A stretch of 64,000 nt of DNA from Ziziphus jujuba (GCF_031755915.1 NC_083382.1:10719501-10783500), one strand, 5' to 3'; positions 14,683 through 27,759 are shown, counted from the stretch's first letter. Numbers and translations: made by a program. The notes: generated by a model not told the origin, from the letters alone.

Positions 14683-17415
14683 TTTTCCTTTCTCTTAGCA
14701 GTTCTTGTCAATGGAATAGTATTGGCAGGTGTTTCAAAATTGTACAGTTTTCAGGTCGACTTTCATTTTATGTAATTTTTTGTCACAACCTTTGGACACC
14801 AATTTAATAGTAATTTTCTAGGATATGCTTCATTTTGTAAGGAGAATTAGTTCTGCAGAACAAACTTAAAAAACCAACTTCACAGAGAAAAAAATTAACA
14901 TCTCAAGCAAAACACATTTACATGTATACATGAATGGTGTTGTTGATGGTGAGTCTCCTGCTCGATTAATTATCCAATCAGTAAGTTTTCCCTCATTTAG
15001 TATATAAACTTTTTTTTATTTATTTTATCCCAAACACCAAACAGAAGAAGACAGAGAAAGAATGTGGCCACAACTGAATTGCCAAGCCATAACAATCTTC
15101 ATATGAGTTGAAACACACATATAAAGCAAAACTTTATGATGGTCCTTGGTCTCATATTGACAAATGTCACAAACTGGCTATCAAATGACCTATACATGAA
15201 AAATTATCCCAAACTTCCTATGAGCACATTATAAAACCCCTATACATCTTATAACTATGTTTGTTCAATAAAACCAGAGGATTTTAAATATTTTGATGGG
15301 GAAAAAAAAAAAAAAAAAGAGAAGAATACACCTTATATCATTTGCTCAAGGCTCTAAAACACAATCAGTGAATCAATTAACCCTGACAAGATGAAGTACT
15401 TCTGCTAGCAACCGGGCATGGACACATGACCATACATTCAATGGTAGATTAAAATCTCATGGATTAGTGGATTACCATATCTCTATGAAAGTGAAATATT
15501 TTATTCATGTTTAAGAATCTATTTGATTAGGAGGTTATCCAATTTCCATCTGGTGTAACCAAGAAAAGACTGCCAAATTTTTCCTTCACTACATAATAGT
15601 AAACCCTGATATAGCTGGTATAATCGTGTAAAATCCAAAGGAAACAATACCATTAAAGTAAATGACACCTGGGTTTTGTCCCTGTCTTCTGGACAATTTA
15701 TTGATTGCTTAAAAACAGATGGAACTGGTAGAGAGAGCATGTTATAAATTGCTGTACCATTATTAATTATTAAAGCTCAACCTCAGCAACATATATGTGG
15801 TTTTGCAGTATTTAATAGAATACTCCATTAACTTTTTCCTACTGTTGCTCATAGTTTTCAGATAATCCATCAGTCAACTTCCACTCATTCATTGAGTGAA
15901 ACAGATTTGCCATTATACATTTGAAAATGAAATTTGGATAGCATCTGGTGTGCTTTATATCACTATCCTTGAGAGTATTGAATTTGTGAGACCACATCGA
16001 ATGTGAAAGTGAAACTCCTGGGAATGCTATGCAAAAACACAGAGATCATTGCCCCCTCAATTTAGCCTTACAACCTCTTGTATAAAGAACTAAGATTATT
16101 GCCATCAATCAGATCATGGATATCAGTTTAAGGATTCTGATGGTGCTAACTTGTGGATTCTAAAAGATTAATTATTCCTTGGAATGTGGTCTTGCTTCAA
16201 CTTTAATGCGTATGCCATGAAACACTTGGATTAGTTAGAATAACTGATTAATTTGGTCAACTTTTAGATTGCTATGCTTCTTGTTCAAAGACCACAGAAG
16301 TAACTAGCTTACAGCTAATATGGACCTTTGATTCACAAAATTTATTTAATTTGAATAAAAATCGTAGATACACATTCATAGACATAAATGTACAGTATAA
16401 AGAGATATAGAAGTGAAATAAACAAAACAGGCAAAAGGTGGGTAAGACTAGACTAACCGCCTTGGCAAACTCAATCCTGAGCGGGTTGCCTGCAACAGGA
16501 AAACCTTGAAGGGACTTCAGGGCGGCAATTGCATCATCTTCGCTGCAGAAGTTAAGGAAAGCATAGCTACGACCAGGCTGAAATGCGACGTTTTCGAGGT
16601 CTCCAAAGTACAAGAAATGATGAGTGAGTTCATCCTCCGATAAACTGTGAGAAAGATTCCCAACCCACAAGTGTCTGGATGGTGGTGCAATTTTGCGACT
16701 GTTGCTGTTATAACGTCCAGACCCAGAATGGCTGCTGCTCTTATCCTCATATCTAGGATGGTAATCCCTCCGATACCGATCCCTTCCTCCTCTTCCTCCC
16801 CCTCCTCGACCCGACTAATGCAAGCGTGACACAACATGCCAAATGAATCATTCACCAATCAATATGCAGATAAACATTCAAAAAATAACTTGTATTTATA
16901 TTATGTATAGATATACGTATACAAAGTCCTGTTATAGCGGGTGTACATATCACATCCATTACATGTAACTTAAAGGATATATTACCACCTGATTACATGT
17001 AAATCATAGGATATACTGATTACATGTGAATCATGGCCCATGAATTAAATGTATTTGGATGCCGACGCCTACCATAAGGAGGTTGTGTATGCTCACTGTA
17101 GCAAAATTATACATATAGATATATGTGTGTGTGTGTGTAATTATGATAACTTCAGTTTCTGTCGGTCAATTGATGCAGCATAATTAACAACAAAGTGTGA
17201 GACATAAAATACCCATCAAAACGAAATCCTGTGAACTATATAGACAATAAAGGACTACTAATTCCTCAATATGAATAGTTTTCCTTGCTATCAACTACGA
17301 ACTAATCAGTAACAATTCTTTTCTTTGAAACAAAATACAAAACCAAAAACCAAAAAGAAACTTTTCAGATGAAATGGAAATGAAAGTGAATTGAGAAGGA
17401 ATATAGACTTACCAT
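6745..17415 (-). CDS. FPA-like RNA-binding protein with two RRMs and a SPOC domain (At4g12640 type)
   Basis: Four coding segments join in frame on the minus strand: 17415-17413 (the ATG alone, directly at a donor), 16814-16458, 9800-8563 and 7936-6745, giving 929 residues. The N terminus is Gly/Arg-rich (SGRGGGGRGGRDRYRR). RRM1 starts near residue 50 (LWVGNL; RNP1-like GRSYAFLNF). RRM2 starts near 181 (LWIGFPASL; GRSYAFVQF). A SPOC domain covers roughly 506-631 (GTPVCRARCFPVGK through KLSISGVILRLEHP), crossing the last intron. The tail is Gln/Ser-rich and ends QQIQQGKGN. SPOC/RRM proteins of the FPA group act in the nucleus on RNA 3'-end choice and chromatin silencing. FPA itself has three RRMs; two RRMs plus EEPWDLPED match my recollection of At4g12640, so I prefer that orthology. 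Its own role is less well known. Confidence 0.93.
11157..11190 (+). repeat. 34-base poly(A) run, possible retroposon tail
   Basis: An uninterrupted A run follows ACTTCATAGACCCC. About 70 bases upstream is GGTTCAAACCT, which resembles a tRNA-type B box, so a SINE is possible. The A box is not convincing and no target-site duplication was identified. Confidence 0.35.
11587..11734. repeat. Diverged 74 bp tandem duplication
   Basis: Two adjacent units both begin AATAATTAGGCATACATAAG and end AACTAAACCTTTTAAA, with several substitutions between them. It lies inside the long intron of the FPA-like gene. Confidence 0.85.
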
Positions 17416-17634
17416 CTTCTCTTCGAACTTGCTGAGAATCCAATTATTCCAGTCAGTTTCGCACAAAGACTAAGGCAGAGCCGCACACACGAACTTCGCA
17501 AAAGGATTCGAAGTTCCAGCTACCACAATGTTTTTTTCACTTTGCTTTTTATTCAAAACGAAAAAAAAAAAATATATATATATATATATCAAAAACAAAT
17601 ATTTATTTTACACAAAAAATAAGAAGATTTGGAG

Positions 17635-17674
<40 letters not shown>

Positions 17675-17720
17675 CCTACTCTGTATCAGAGAGATTTCTC
17701 AGACACCATTCGCTCTGTAT
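17413..17720 (-). promoter_or_regulatory. 5' UTR exon and promoter of the FPA-like gene, with CT/GA microsatellite
   Basis: The first exon holds the 5' UTR and ends exactly with the start ATG at 17415-17413, followed by a GTAAGT donor. Upstream lie a TA repeat (about 17573-17590) and a perfect 32-base CT repeat on the plus strand (17641-17672), which is GA on the transcript strand. The transcription start is not resolvable from sequence. Confidence 0.6.
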
Positions 17721-20382
17721 TCCGTAATCTATAAGCTTTCCAATTTTTTATTTTATTTTTTTTATTTTTTAGGGTTTGCATTTTTTCTATTGTTACCCCT
17801 GATATCACCAAACATATCTGACGTGGCACGTGACTTTCCGTTTCTTTTTATATTTTTCTTTTTGCGATTTTGAATGTTTTTGTTTTTTTCGCCAATCAAT
17901 TTTGAGGTTCTTAAACAAACATGAATATAATTATTTATTTCCCTTTGAAGATATTATAAACTAAATATAGTGGATGACATAAAAAAAATGTGGATTTTTT
18001 TTTAAATATTAATATTATTATTTATTATGTGTCATCATTAATAATAAATGTATTCAACATATTTAAAAGTCAGGAGAAAAAAAAAAACAATTTTGTAAAA
18101 TTGTTATATTTGTTTTATGTCTTCAAAACCAATTTTATTATTGAATTCTAAAATTTTAATAGAATATCTATCTTTCAAAAAAAAAATAAACGAAATGAAT
18201 AATTTTAGTTGATTTAGCATTTATATTTATATTTATAAAAATATGAATTCGAATTATATAAAATAGAAAATTTTTGTATAATTTTATAAATTAGATAATT
18301 TGTATAAAAAAAGTAAAACAAATATATAGAAATTTTGATGCACCCGTGGGTATAAAATCCCACTCCCAGTCCGACTATGACAGATGGATATGTGGATCAA
18401 TTGAGGATGCGTAGGAATATTTTTTGGATCACTCTTGTTCTTTGTAAATCTTTTCAAAATGTTCATAAAAGGAATATTATATTATTTTAAAAAAGTTTTT
18501 TTTTTTCAAAAAAAGAAAAAGGTAAAGAGCTCATACTTTTTTCTACAAACTAGATTCTCCAAGTAAAAAAAGAGAATACCAAATTTCTTTTATACTTTAT
18601 TTCTCTCCTTTTTGAACTTGACTTTGTTTTTCTCTTGCTTTTTTTCACTGTCGTTGCTTGGGCCTTAAGCCAATTCAAATCCAATCTATACATATATAAT
18701 TTTTAAAATATTTTGGTTACACTTGTTAAATTTTTTAATAATTTTAAATTATTTAATTAAAATTATAAATAATATTGATGGGTTAAAAAATCAAATCGAC
18801 CTAAATTGAATTGGTGATGGTCGGTTAAATTCAATTTGGTATTTTATCAAAATTTAGTTTAATTGGGGAAAAAAAAAAGGTCAAAAACCGACTAAACCGA
18901 TCTGATATTGATTCCTAATCATTACACTTTCTATCCTTATCAAACATCTTTTTAATTGCTGTTTTCTTTTGCAAATGGAACTTTCAAATTGCTATAATTC
19001 TTAATGGCTATCTCTCTTAACATGAGAGGTGAATTAAAAATAGTGGAAATTTATTATTTTTTCATTTTGTTTTTAATATCCTTATGGACCATCCAGTAAT
19101 TCATTCATATTTATTATTCAATCCTTTTGTTTCTATTCACCAAAAAAAGAAGAATCCTTTTGTTTCTAGATGTTCAACCATAACAATTAACACCACAAAG
19201 AAAAAAAATAGTTCAATTTGGCTGAGCACTATTCTAAAATAATCATATTCTAGTTTGAATTCCCACTGCACATAGTGGCGCTAAATTTTGTGTCAAGAAG
19301 AGTCAAATGTTTACACGGTTTGTTCAGTCACAAAAAGCATAACCACCATTTACAATAATTTCCTTGAACTCCAAACCTTATTTCAGACTTGGTCTTTGTT
19401 GTATTTCTTTCTTTTCTTGGCTGTTTTTAAGGCTTTACTATTTTCTTCATTAAACAAGCAACAAATTTGGCACATCAAATGCATAATGGATAAGTTGAAA
19501 AATGCTTCAAAATTTTCATACCAGCTTGCCACTAAAAGAGGTTGCTGGTATTCTCATCCCCTGACTCTAAATTCATGAAAAAACAGTAAAACAATTTCCA
19601 TATTGATAAGTATATGTAAAAACTCACATCAGTAGTAGAAAAAGCCAATAGTAGATGAAGAACTTCAAGAAAAAGTAAAATTATATAACAGTTTTTCAAC
19701 CAAAAACATTAAGCTTTGGGAATTGTTGTGGGTGAGGTTGTTGGTAACAATGGAAAAAAAAGGAACAGAGGAAAATGACTTTTATCCTTGCTAATTTTAC
19801 ATTTTTAAATTTTGTACTATTCCTACTCTCTGAATATCAACATGAGACTATAGCCTAAATTTAATATTCTTCATTGCTCCAATATGGTGAGGAACAGAAA
19901 TTAAAGCTTTCCACCGGCCGATTTGTCAAAATGTCCACAGAATAACGTCTTATCCTGGTTTACCATGGTGCAGTTCGACTAGGAAGACTATACAGTGACA
20001 AAGCAAAGCTTGAGGTTTACAAAATAATTCTGCATTGGCTAAATTTCAGGCTGCTCTACAAAACCATTCTTCAGATGCTATTAGTTTCACCAGTCCCAGT
20101 CAATGACTAGGTTTTGAGGGCTTATCTTCTGCCAAAAAAAAAAAAAGTGCATTGAGTTTTTTCTTTTTAGTTAAATAGGCATGGGAAAAGAAGTGGACTT
20201 GTAAAACATAGACTAAACAAGAACAATCATGCAAAGGTAGAAGTAGAATGGAAGCAAAAACAAAACAAACAAAAAAAGGTAGAATATTCAAATCCATGTG
20301 AAGCAAGATCAAAAAAAGCAGTTCCTGCATCATGTCCTGATATTGTCTGTACAAAATGCAAAATCAATTTATTGGAGGCAAG
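17721..20382. other. AT-rich intergenic region
   Basis: Very AT-rich with homopolymer runs. It should include the FPA-like promoter and the 3' UTR of the CAX gene near the right side. A possible reading frame at 19288-19578 has no recognisable domain and ordinary AT-rich composition, so I do not call it. Nothing else was recognised. Confidence 0.5.
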
Positions 20383-23300
20383 TCAGAAATCCTCACCTAC
20401 TGAAGTAGGATCTACATGTACGAAGTAACTTGCTGCGACTATAATGTAGCAAAAGATGAGCATCAGTCCTTTAAAATAATTAGATGTTCCCTCCTGCAAC
20501 TCAAAATTAGTTTTGGTGTGAGGAAATTCTTAGAAAGAGACATTTTTGCAGACAAAGAAACATCACTAAACTTTATAGAATACAGTCGGCGTTCCAAGCT
20601 TGCCAATCATGGTTTAAAATATCCAGCATTCAATATCCTAAGGAGCATAATATTACAATGTAGAATGTTTTCTTCCAAATGAAAGTGGTTGAATCTTTTT
20701 TTTATTATTATTTATTTATTTGTCCTTTCTTTTCTTTGTTGGGAAAAAGAAACAACTTGTTCAAATCACAATTGACAAACCTGAACCATGAAAGCCACCA
20801 CTAGAACAGTAATGAAAAGCGAGGCTGTCTCAAAAAGTTGAAAATTCAAGTCCATGGGTCTTCCAATCAGCCACCCTACAACCACACAGAAGGGAACCTG
20901 CAGGAAAAACACTAGAGTACTTAGACAGATGAAAATAGAAATAAAACCTAGCTAAGAAACATTAAAAAAGTATACTTTATCCAAACAGGGCCTGTAACAA
21001 ATATCAGATACCAAGATAACCATTCAAAATACAATCCGAAAACTAAATGAGAAAGAAAGCAAGCAGTTTGCTCTGCAACTTTAACAACCAAGTAAGAGAA
21101 AGAACATGAAAGAAAATATTTCAGTTCATCAACAGAAGCACCTATATGAAAAATTTCTGCATCCATATTTGATACAGTAAACGCACTGAAAATTCTATAT
21201 GCCTAAGGAGAAGAGTTAAGTCCATATGGCATGAATGAGGTGTCAAAGCCTTCTTTAAGAGGGCTGAGCAACATATCAACAATATAGGGGGCTAAATCAG
21301 CAGGCAAAATAAAAGAGGTGGACTATATTAGTGCATTTGTTTAGATGAACCTGAAATGCAAATAAATAACTAACAGCAGAAACATACTCTGTGTACCTAA
21401 AAAGTCAAGCATAATATAAGAACCAAGAAACAAACTTGTTACATGTTTTCAAAAAGAAGTAAACAAGTCTAAATTCCAGAAGGTTCAGTCTTACCCCAAA
21501 CATAGAAATCTGGGTTGATGAGCCTATTGCCACTCCCAAAGATATATCCTTCATGAGACATTGAACAAATTTTAATTAAGTCAACTTAAAAGGTGGTAAG
21601 TCAAGCTTAGTTGTATTGTGACACCAAAAGAAGAACCACTTACAACTTTGTCTTTCATTGCAAACATAACAGCACCTGCATGCTCTGCTGCGTTCCCAAC
21701 AATTGGAAGCAGAATAACGCTAATAAATGCCACTGGAACATGCATTTTAACAGATGCTCCCTGAGATTGATCACATTTGATGTAAGAGTCTCCCATTATA
21801 TAAGAGCAAAAGAGAGATGAACATTACATAGAGAAACTGTAGGAGGTGCAAATTGTGTATAATAAGAAATATTTACCTCTATGGCATCAACTAAATATTC
21901 AGACAGGATTGAAATCCATGCAGTCAAAATGGATAGCCATATAATTGCTTCCCACTTAGAGATCTCAGGAGCCTCATCGTCGTCTAAATCTGCATCATTT
22001 TGGTTTTCCACCTGGTTTATGTCATTCATAACTCACCATCATTAGCAAAAGTGGATATTCAAGAGAACATACCGGCATTCAAGAGTTTAAGGAATGATAG
22101 AACGAAGTCAAAGCATTATCTATAAGTACATTTGTATATAGAATACAGATTTATACATGGGGGAACAGAGAAAGAGACAGACATACCTCATTAACTGGGA
22201 CATATAGATTCTGCTGGCTTTTGAGCTGAAAAACAAGATAGGCAGCATATGCCACAAGCATAATGCAGCTGGTAAACCTTGAAAGGGCCAACTCAGACTT
22301 CCCAAAGTGTAATTCTGTGTGCGTAGAATGGAGGACAGCCGGAAACAGCAGGCCCATGACTGCCATCAATAGCAATCCGGAGTTTACTGTTGCTGCTCCC
22401 TGAGAAAAAGATTTGCACTTTTGAGCTTTAGCATCCATGATATGTATATGACATGGGACAGAGAAAGAGCAACTGATATTTTTCTAATGTAAACATACCT
22501 TGTTGAACACTTGTTCCCTCTTGGAATACACAAGTCCACCAGCGAAAAATGCACATCCAAGAACAAGCAGCATATTTGACAAAATTGATCCCAATAATGA
22601 CTGTTGAACAACACGGGTCATGCCATTTCTTAGAGCATATATTGAAATTATCAACTCTGTCGCATTTCCAAAAGTGGCATTTAGAAGACCACCAACTGCA
22701 AAGTTGACATCAACATTCAGAAGTTATCTAAAAAGAAGCGACTGGTTATCAAAGATTTTTTAAATTAACAAAGTAGCCTCCTGGGTCCTGTAACTAATTC
22801 TACCAGGCAATTGGGAAAAAAAGAAACTGAAGAGCCAATATAAGCCAAATAAACACACCATCTTGTGCTTGTGCTTTTATCAAGATAATGCAATCAGATC
22901 ATACAATCGCTTGGAATGTGATCGTACATTTTCCTTCAAATATCAATCGATGCCATACCTTTTTGCTAAAACAGAAGCTTAAAATTTTATATACTTGTGG
23001 AATTTGGCATCAAGATGAGTTTAAACCAAAGTTTCTAAATTACAAAATTGAAAAACATGATGCGAAGGGCAAGAACGAAGACTGAATTGAGATTGGCTGC
23101 AAAATTACCTGTAGGTCCAGTATAGCAGGCTAGCTGCCTGCATCAAAAGAAAGCCAGAGCTGTATTAGGCACTCATCAATACACATATTCTATATATGTA
23201 AGTGTGCACTCAATATAATCCTAATATGCTGTGAAAACAAAAATTATGATGCTCAATAAGAATTCAAACAAAAACTATATGTGAAAAAAATAAGATTCAG

Positions 23301-23912
23301 GATATTATCTGGCATACTTACTCTGTAGCATAACCCAGACGCTCAGCCAAAGGTACGATGCCCAATAAGCTTAAAAAGAAAACCCAACCCTGAAAGACAC
23401 ATGAATGTTTAACTTAAAACCATACATTCATGTAATAATTCAGAAAACTATCGATGGAAATACAGCTAAAACAGAACTCACATGATGGCCTGAGAATTTA
23501 TCAACCACGATTGCTAGAGGTCCAAAGGGCATCAATAAGTTGATTTTGGCAGAGAATACTACAATCTTGATACTTTCAGCCACGCTGTTCCTCATGAGTA
23601 AGGGAGAACAATGGTCTGAACCACCAGAACCCAATGATCTATGGGCAGCCTCGTCATAGGAATGTTTCTTTCTGCCAAGAGATTGGGGACTCACTAGGCT
23701 CTGATCCTCATATTCGAGATCCAATGCTCTGATCTGCGGATCCAATACCTTTTGATATAAATATTTCATCATTTCCAACAACAAAAGGCCTTTTGTTATG
23801 TACCATAATAAAGATGCTTTAGGATGAGAAAATAAGTTACCTCTGCATTAGAGTGGATCCTGACCAAGGGTGAATCGTTGACGTTGTTGTTTTTGTTGTT
23901 GTTATTATCCAT
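20383..23912 (-). CDS. CAX: Vacuolar cation/proton exchanger, CAX2/CAX5 type
   Basis: Eleven coding exons on the minus strand: 23912-23841, 23748-23482, 23389-23322, 23137-23109, 22695-22499, 22399-22187, 22011-21877, 21760-21644, 21548-21495, 20897-20781 and 20493-20383 (TGA). They total 1380 nt and encode 459 residues, in the normal range for CAX proteins. The two signature repeats are [16 protein letters not shown] (about 155-170) and [17 protein letters not shown] (about 349-365), separated by the acidic loop [11 protein letters not shown]. Hydrophobic segments fit eleven membrane helices. CAX proteins exchange vacuolar H+ for Ca2+ or other divalent cations across the tonoplast. Sequences such as [20 protein letters not shown] and the NYFKG end place it with CAX2/CAX5 (type IB) by recall. 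One exon is only 29 nt. Confidence 0.97.
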
Positions 23913-24620
23913 GGTAAACTACTATGCCTAAAAAGCAACCAAAATCCCATCTCCAAACATGGGCATGACTGCTAACACATATACTATCTGTAATGGCACA
24001 AATTAATAAGCATCTGTCATAATATTTCTATATATATAAATATTGGACAACAATGAATTTACATATAAATATATACACATAACAAACCCAATCAATCAAA
24101 TTTGCAAAACAGAATCATTTTCTCAAACACCCAACAAGAAAAAAACCAAAGGAAAAAAAACAAAAAAGGTTAAGGCAAGTATAAAATTAATTAACTAACC
24201 TTGAGATAATGAAACAGAGAATTAAGAAGTAGGGGTGGGTTAAACCAGAGGATTTTCCAATATAAAACAAAATTCAAAGCAAAACAACATGAAAGACGAT
24301 GATGACGATGATGCAAATGGGCAGTGCTGAAATTGAGCACAAACCATTTCCTACAAAATGATATCTTTTAAAAAAAAAAAAGTATAAATATTGATTTTTA
24401 AGAATCAAACAGTAATGGGTAATTAGAAGAGGAAGAAGAAAGAAAAAACAAAGAAAAATGGAAAAGAAAGGTGGTTAATAGGCAAAACGAAAATAAAAGA
24501 AAGAATAGGAAAGAAAATTAAGGTTGAAAGAAGCAGGGGAACGTAGATGGTGATCCACAGCTTAACCAATCGAACCCGCCATTGACGGGGTTACAAAATG
24601 CTATATTTATATAATTTTAA
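23913..24620 (-). promoter_or_regulatory. CAX 5' UTR with intron, and promoter
   Basis: CTCAAG/GTTAGTTAA on the minus strand (junction at 24200/24199) looks like a donor of a 5' UTR intron, with an acceptor such as GGCATAG just before the start codon at about 23920. A TATATAAATATAG stretch on the minus strand near 24602-24614 is a TATA-box candidate. The donor and adjacent leader are duplicated at 28320-28560, as noted for the CAX fragment there. Confidence 0.5.
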
Positions 24621-26490
24621 TATATATATCCTATTCTAGGACATGCAACGCACATTCCATGTTTTTTCTTATTTTCTCTGACTGTTTGGAAAAAATGGGT
24701 CTTTGTTTCTCCTCGTGAAAGCAGTCTTTAGAAAATTTCCTCACCTTCTCCGTCAGAATCGGAGAGAGAATTTTTTTTTTTTTTTGGTATTTTTTTTTTC
24801 GAAAATCTGATTGATTGACTGACTGACTGACTAATACTTGCTCTCACATTTTTCATATCAATTTTATTTATAATAAATAAACCTTTTAATTTCCTTGTTC
24901 TTCATGTCACTGCCAGCATCACAATCACAAATCACGTACCATTACTATTTAATATTTATTGCCTTACCATGATATATATATATATATATATATTATACCA
25001 TATTGATGCTTGCCCGTTGTCAACAACTCAAAGTCTAGTTTATTTTTTTAAAAATAAAAAAAAAAACTTTAATGCGAATATTATATTTTACAATCATAAT
25101 GAAAAACCGCCTTATTAAACACAAATTTTTATGTCACGGACAATCATGTTTCGGAAAAAATGATTATGAATTATAATATTTAATATAAATAAAAACCGAA
25201 TGACCAAAACAAGAAAAAAAAAAAATTGCCCATCAATTCAGAGTATTTTATTATTAATCATAATATCTATATATATTTAGAAATAATTAAATATATGTAA
25301 GGAGGAAAAGAATAATTTACCTTTTCTTTTTTGGATGAAAGGATTAATTTACTTTAAATCGAATTAAAAAGAGAATTCTCTTAGCACGGGCTTTTAATGA
25401 AGTAGATATTGAGATACCATTGTATGTATATAGGAATAAAAGCATGAGCATTATAAAACGCCAACAACCCCATCATAAAACCATGTGTTGGTGATCCCCT
25501 ATTCCGTTGTCAATATATACAGGACAGTTATTTAAGTTCGAATTTATATATTTCATTAAAAAATAATAAAAAAATTGAGCATGCATACACAATGCTTTCT
25601 ATCAACGCTAAAAATATAGCTTTTTTATTTGTAGATTATTTACCAATTACGTTATAAAATTTTACTACAATTGACATTAGCATATCTACATCTTAACATG
25701 AGTGATAACACTTATGGTAACAAATCTACTACAATATATATATATATATATAATTTACGATATGAATATTGTGTATTTCTCACAAACTTACATGCAATCT
25801 TGAGTAGAATTATAGAATAACTGTGTGTATTTGCAAATATCCATGCAGTAGAAAGATTATATTAATGAATATATTAAAACGTGAGAAATCAAATTCAGAA
25901 TATTTGTTTAAAATTTGAGAAAATAGTGATTTTACCATTAAAGTTTTTCTCAAGACTACAATTACAATTTGAGTACACTATTTTATTTTTTTTTGGATAC
26001 CCTTTCATATCAATACCAAATTATTTTTTATATATTTTCAAATGAAAAAAGATCTGTACATAATTGATATGCATATTTATATTTAAAAAAGGGTGTAAAT
26101 TCTAAAAATCTTTTATTTATACCCAATTTTCCCATACAAGACAGATTCTGAGACATCGCCACATTAAATATATGGATAATTTTGCCAATTTCATAGCAAT
26201 CATATAGATAGAAAGCATAATTATATTTTGAACATATCATAGAAACAAGTCAAACGCGGCATACACAGCCAAAAAAAAAAAAAAAAAAAAAATCTGGTAT
26301 AGTAATTCAGTGCTTTTAAGGACATTAAGTTACAGGCCTAGCATTTAAACAAAATGACAACTCAATCTATATATATATATATATATGCAAATTAATCTGA
26401 TATGATTACATAAATTAACATATAATATTTTGTATGGAAAAAATAAATCTGGGAAACCAATTAAGAATTATACAGGGGCTTTTGACTCTT
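24621..26490. other. AT-rich intergenic region
   Basis: Low-complexity AT-rich DNA with TA repeats near 24972-24993 and 25733-25751 and an A run near 26271. A short GACTGACTGACTGACT run lies near 24818. No gene recognised. Confidence 0.5.
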
Positions 26491-26498
26491 TCGCTCTC

Positions 26499-27017
26499 TA
26501 TAAATAAAGAACCATACATCTACTTATTGTTTCTATTGAAAAAACAAAAACGAAAAGCTATTTTAATTGAATATTTTCAGTCATGTTAAGCTATTCTTTG
26601 AGAGCATTCATTGTGATCCTAATGGTACATACGCCTCTTATAGTTGTCTCATTAATGTCTTCACAACCATTCAAATCCTTTGCAAATCTACAGGGACTAA
26701 GCAAGGGAGACACAGCCAAAGGTATCTCCGAGCTCAAACGCTACCTCAATAGGTTCGGATACCTAAATTTGGACCAGGCAACCTTAAACGACGTCGTTGA
26801 TGACCGTTTCGACGATGCCTTAGAGTCTGCTTTGAAGCTTTATCAGAAATATTTCAATTTGGAGATTACTGGGAAGATTGATTCTGATACCATCAAGCAA
26901 ATGATGCTTCCAAGGTGTGGACTTCCTGATGTTGTTCATAGGGTTAGCGGCCAACATATGAGACATAGTTATGATATGATGAGTTTCTTCGATAGGGTTT
27001 CTTTATTTTCAGTTTAA
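26499..27017 (+). pseudogene. Truncated matrix metalloproteinase (signal peptide and propeptide only)
   Basis: A TATAAATA box at 26499 precedes an ORF at 26583-27017 (144 residues). It starts with a hydrophobic signal-like segment (about 1-25). A peptidoglycan-binding-like propeptide follows (GDTAKGISELKRYL, then LKLYQKYFNLEITGKID). The cysteine-switch motif PRCGLPD is at residues 110-116, with Cys112 intact. In plant MMPs this is followed by a catalytic domain with HExxHxxGxxH. Here similarity stops after about residue 120 and no zinc motif occurs downstream. I infer a truncated gene. The frame is open, so a secreted prodomain-only peptide remains possible. A more decayed copy is at 39548-39900. 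Confidence 0.85.
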
Positions 27018-27759
27018 ATTTCGATGTTAATTGAGATGGAAATTATATATATATATATATATATATATCTATATATGTGTGTTTGTGTGGATTTTCTTTT
27101 TTAAAATGTTGCAAATAATCATTGTAATGGAGAAAAGAGTGGAAAAGAACCATATTAATCGATTATTCTTCTCAAAGAATAGATATTTTTCTATTTATAC
27201 ACTTTCTTTTTTTTTTAATAAAATATACACAATTAATAAAGTGCAAAGTTCGAATTTGAATAGTTTATTTGGTTTATGTACAAAATTCACTGCAAGAAAA
27301 TATCACTAAATCACTTTAGCCCAAAACATAAACCAAGACAAGCACATGATTCGTTTTGCTAATTGCTTACTTTAACCCTTGGGGTACAAAATGTAGATAC
27401 CATATAAGAAGCTAATCGAATTCGAGACGAACAAAGTAAGGGCGTGATCTGTCCGTACGTTAATCATTCAAAGTCTATGTAGCATGAGTCCTCTGTGGAT
27501 TGTTACCAGATAATCAATACTGTTTGAAAAAAAACAGAGCATACAGCTACAAGAATGCAAACCCCACCACACCCAGCAGCACACGCACATGGCATAAGCA
27601 ATTATTTAGGGTAATTACATTTTTACATTTTACCAACAATTGTTTAGGTTGTTTTCTTCTCTGCTTTTCACCAATAAAACCCAGATTATATTACATTTTT
27701 ACTTGCACCTGAATTAGACACTAGCAGTGACAAATTGACAATCTGTCTCATCAGTGATG
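27018..27759. other. Non-coding flank of the MMP and AGPase fragments (copy A)
   Basis: Holds a TA microsatellite (about 27043-27068) and sequence matching copy B at 39900-40050 and 40555-40750 (for example GAATAGATATTTTTC and GAGACGAACAAAG). No open gene. A stretch of copy B at about 40250-40550 has no counterpart here. Confidence 0.55.

Larger units (their letters stand above)
9801..16457 (-). other. 6.66 kb intron of the FPA-like gene
   Basis: The donor after GCCAAGGCG (GTTAGT, at 16457) and the acceptor TTAACTACAG before 9800 join complete codons. The predicted junction (FAKA then DKSSASS) matches the spacing between the two RRMs in the family, so no coding exon is needed between them. 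Inside I see AT-rich unique sequence, a 34-base poly(A) run at 11157-11190, a diverged 74 bp tandem duplication at 11587-11734, and a TA microsatellite near 14650. I searched for a third RRM and found none. Confidence 0.85.

Noticed and set aside
18340..18400. Palindrome GTGGGTATAAAATCCCAC
   Set aside because: Short, lacks terminal-repeat or target-duplication context, and is likely chance.
19288..19578. 96-codon plus-strand frame
   Set aside because: No domain, AT-rich codon content, no promoter or splice context; typical chance frame.
20100..20354. Candidate last exon of the CAX gene (KISPQNLVIDWDW reading)
   Set aside because: The exon at 20493-20383 gives the expected EGTSNYFKG end in frame, so this one is not needed.
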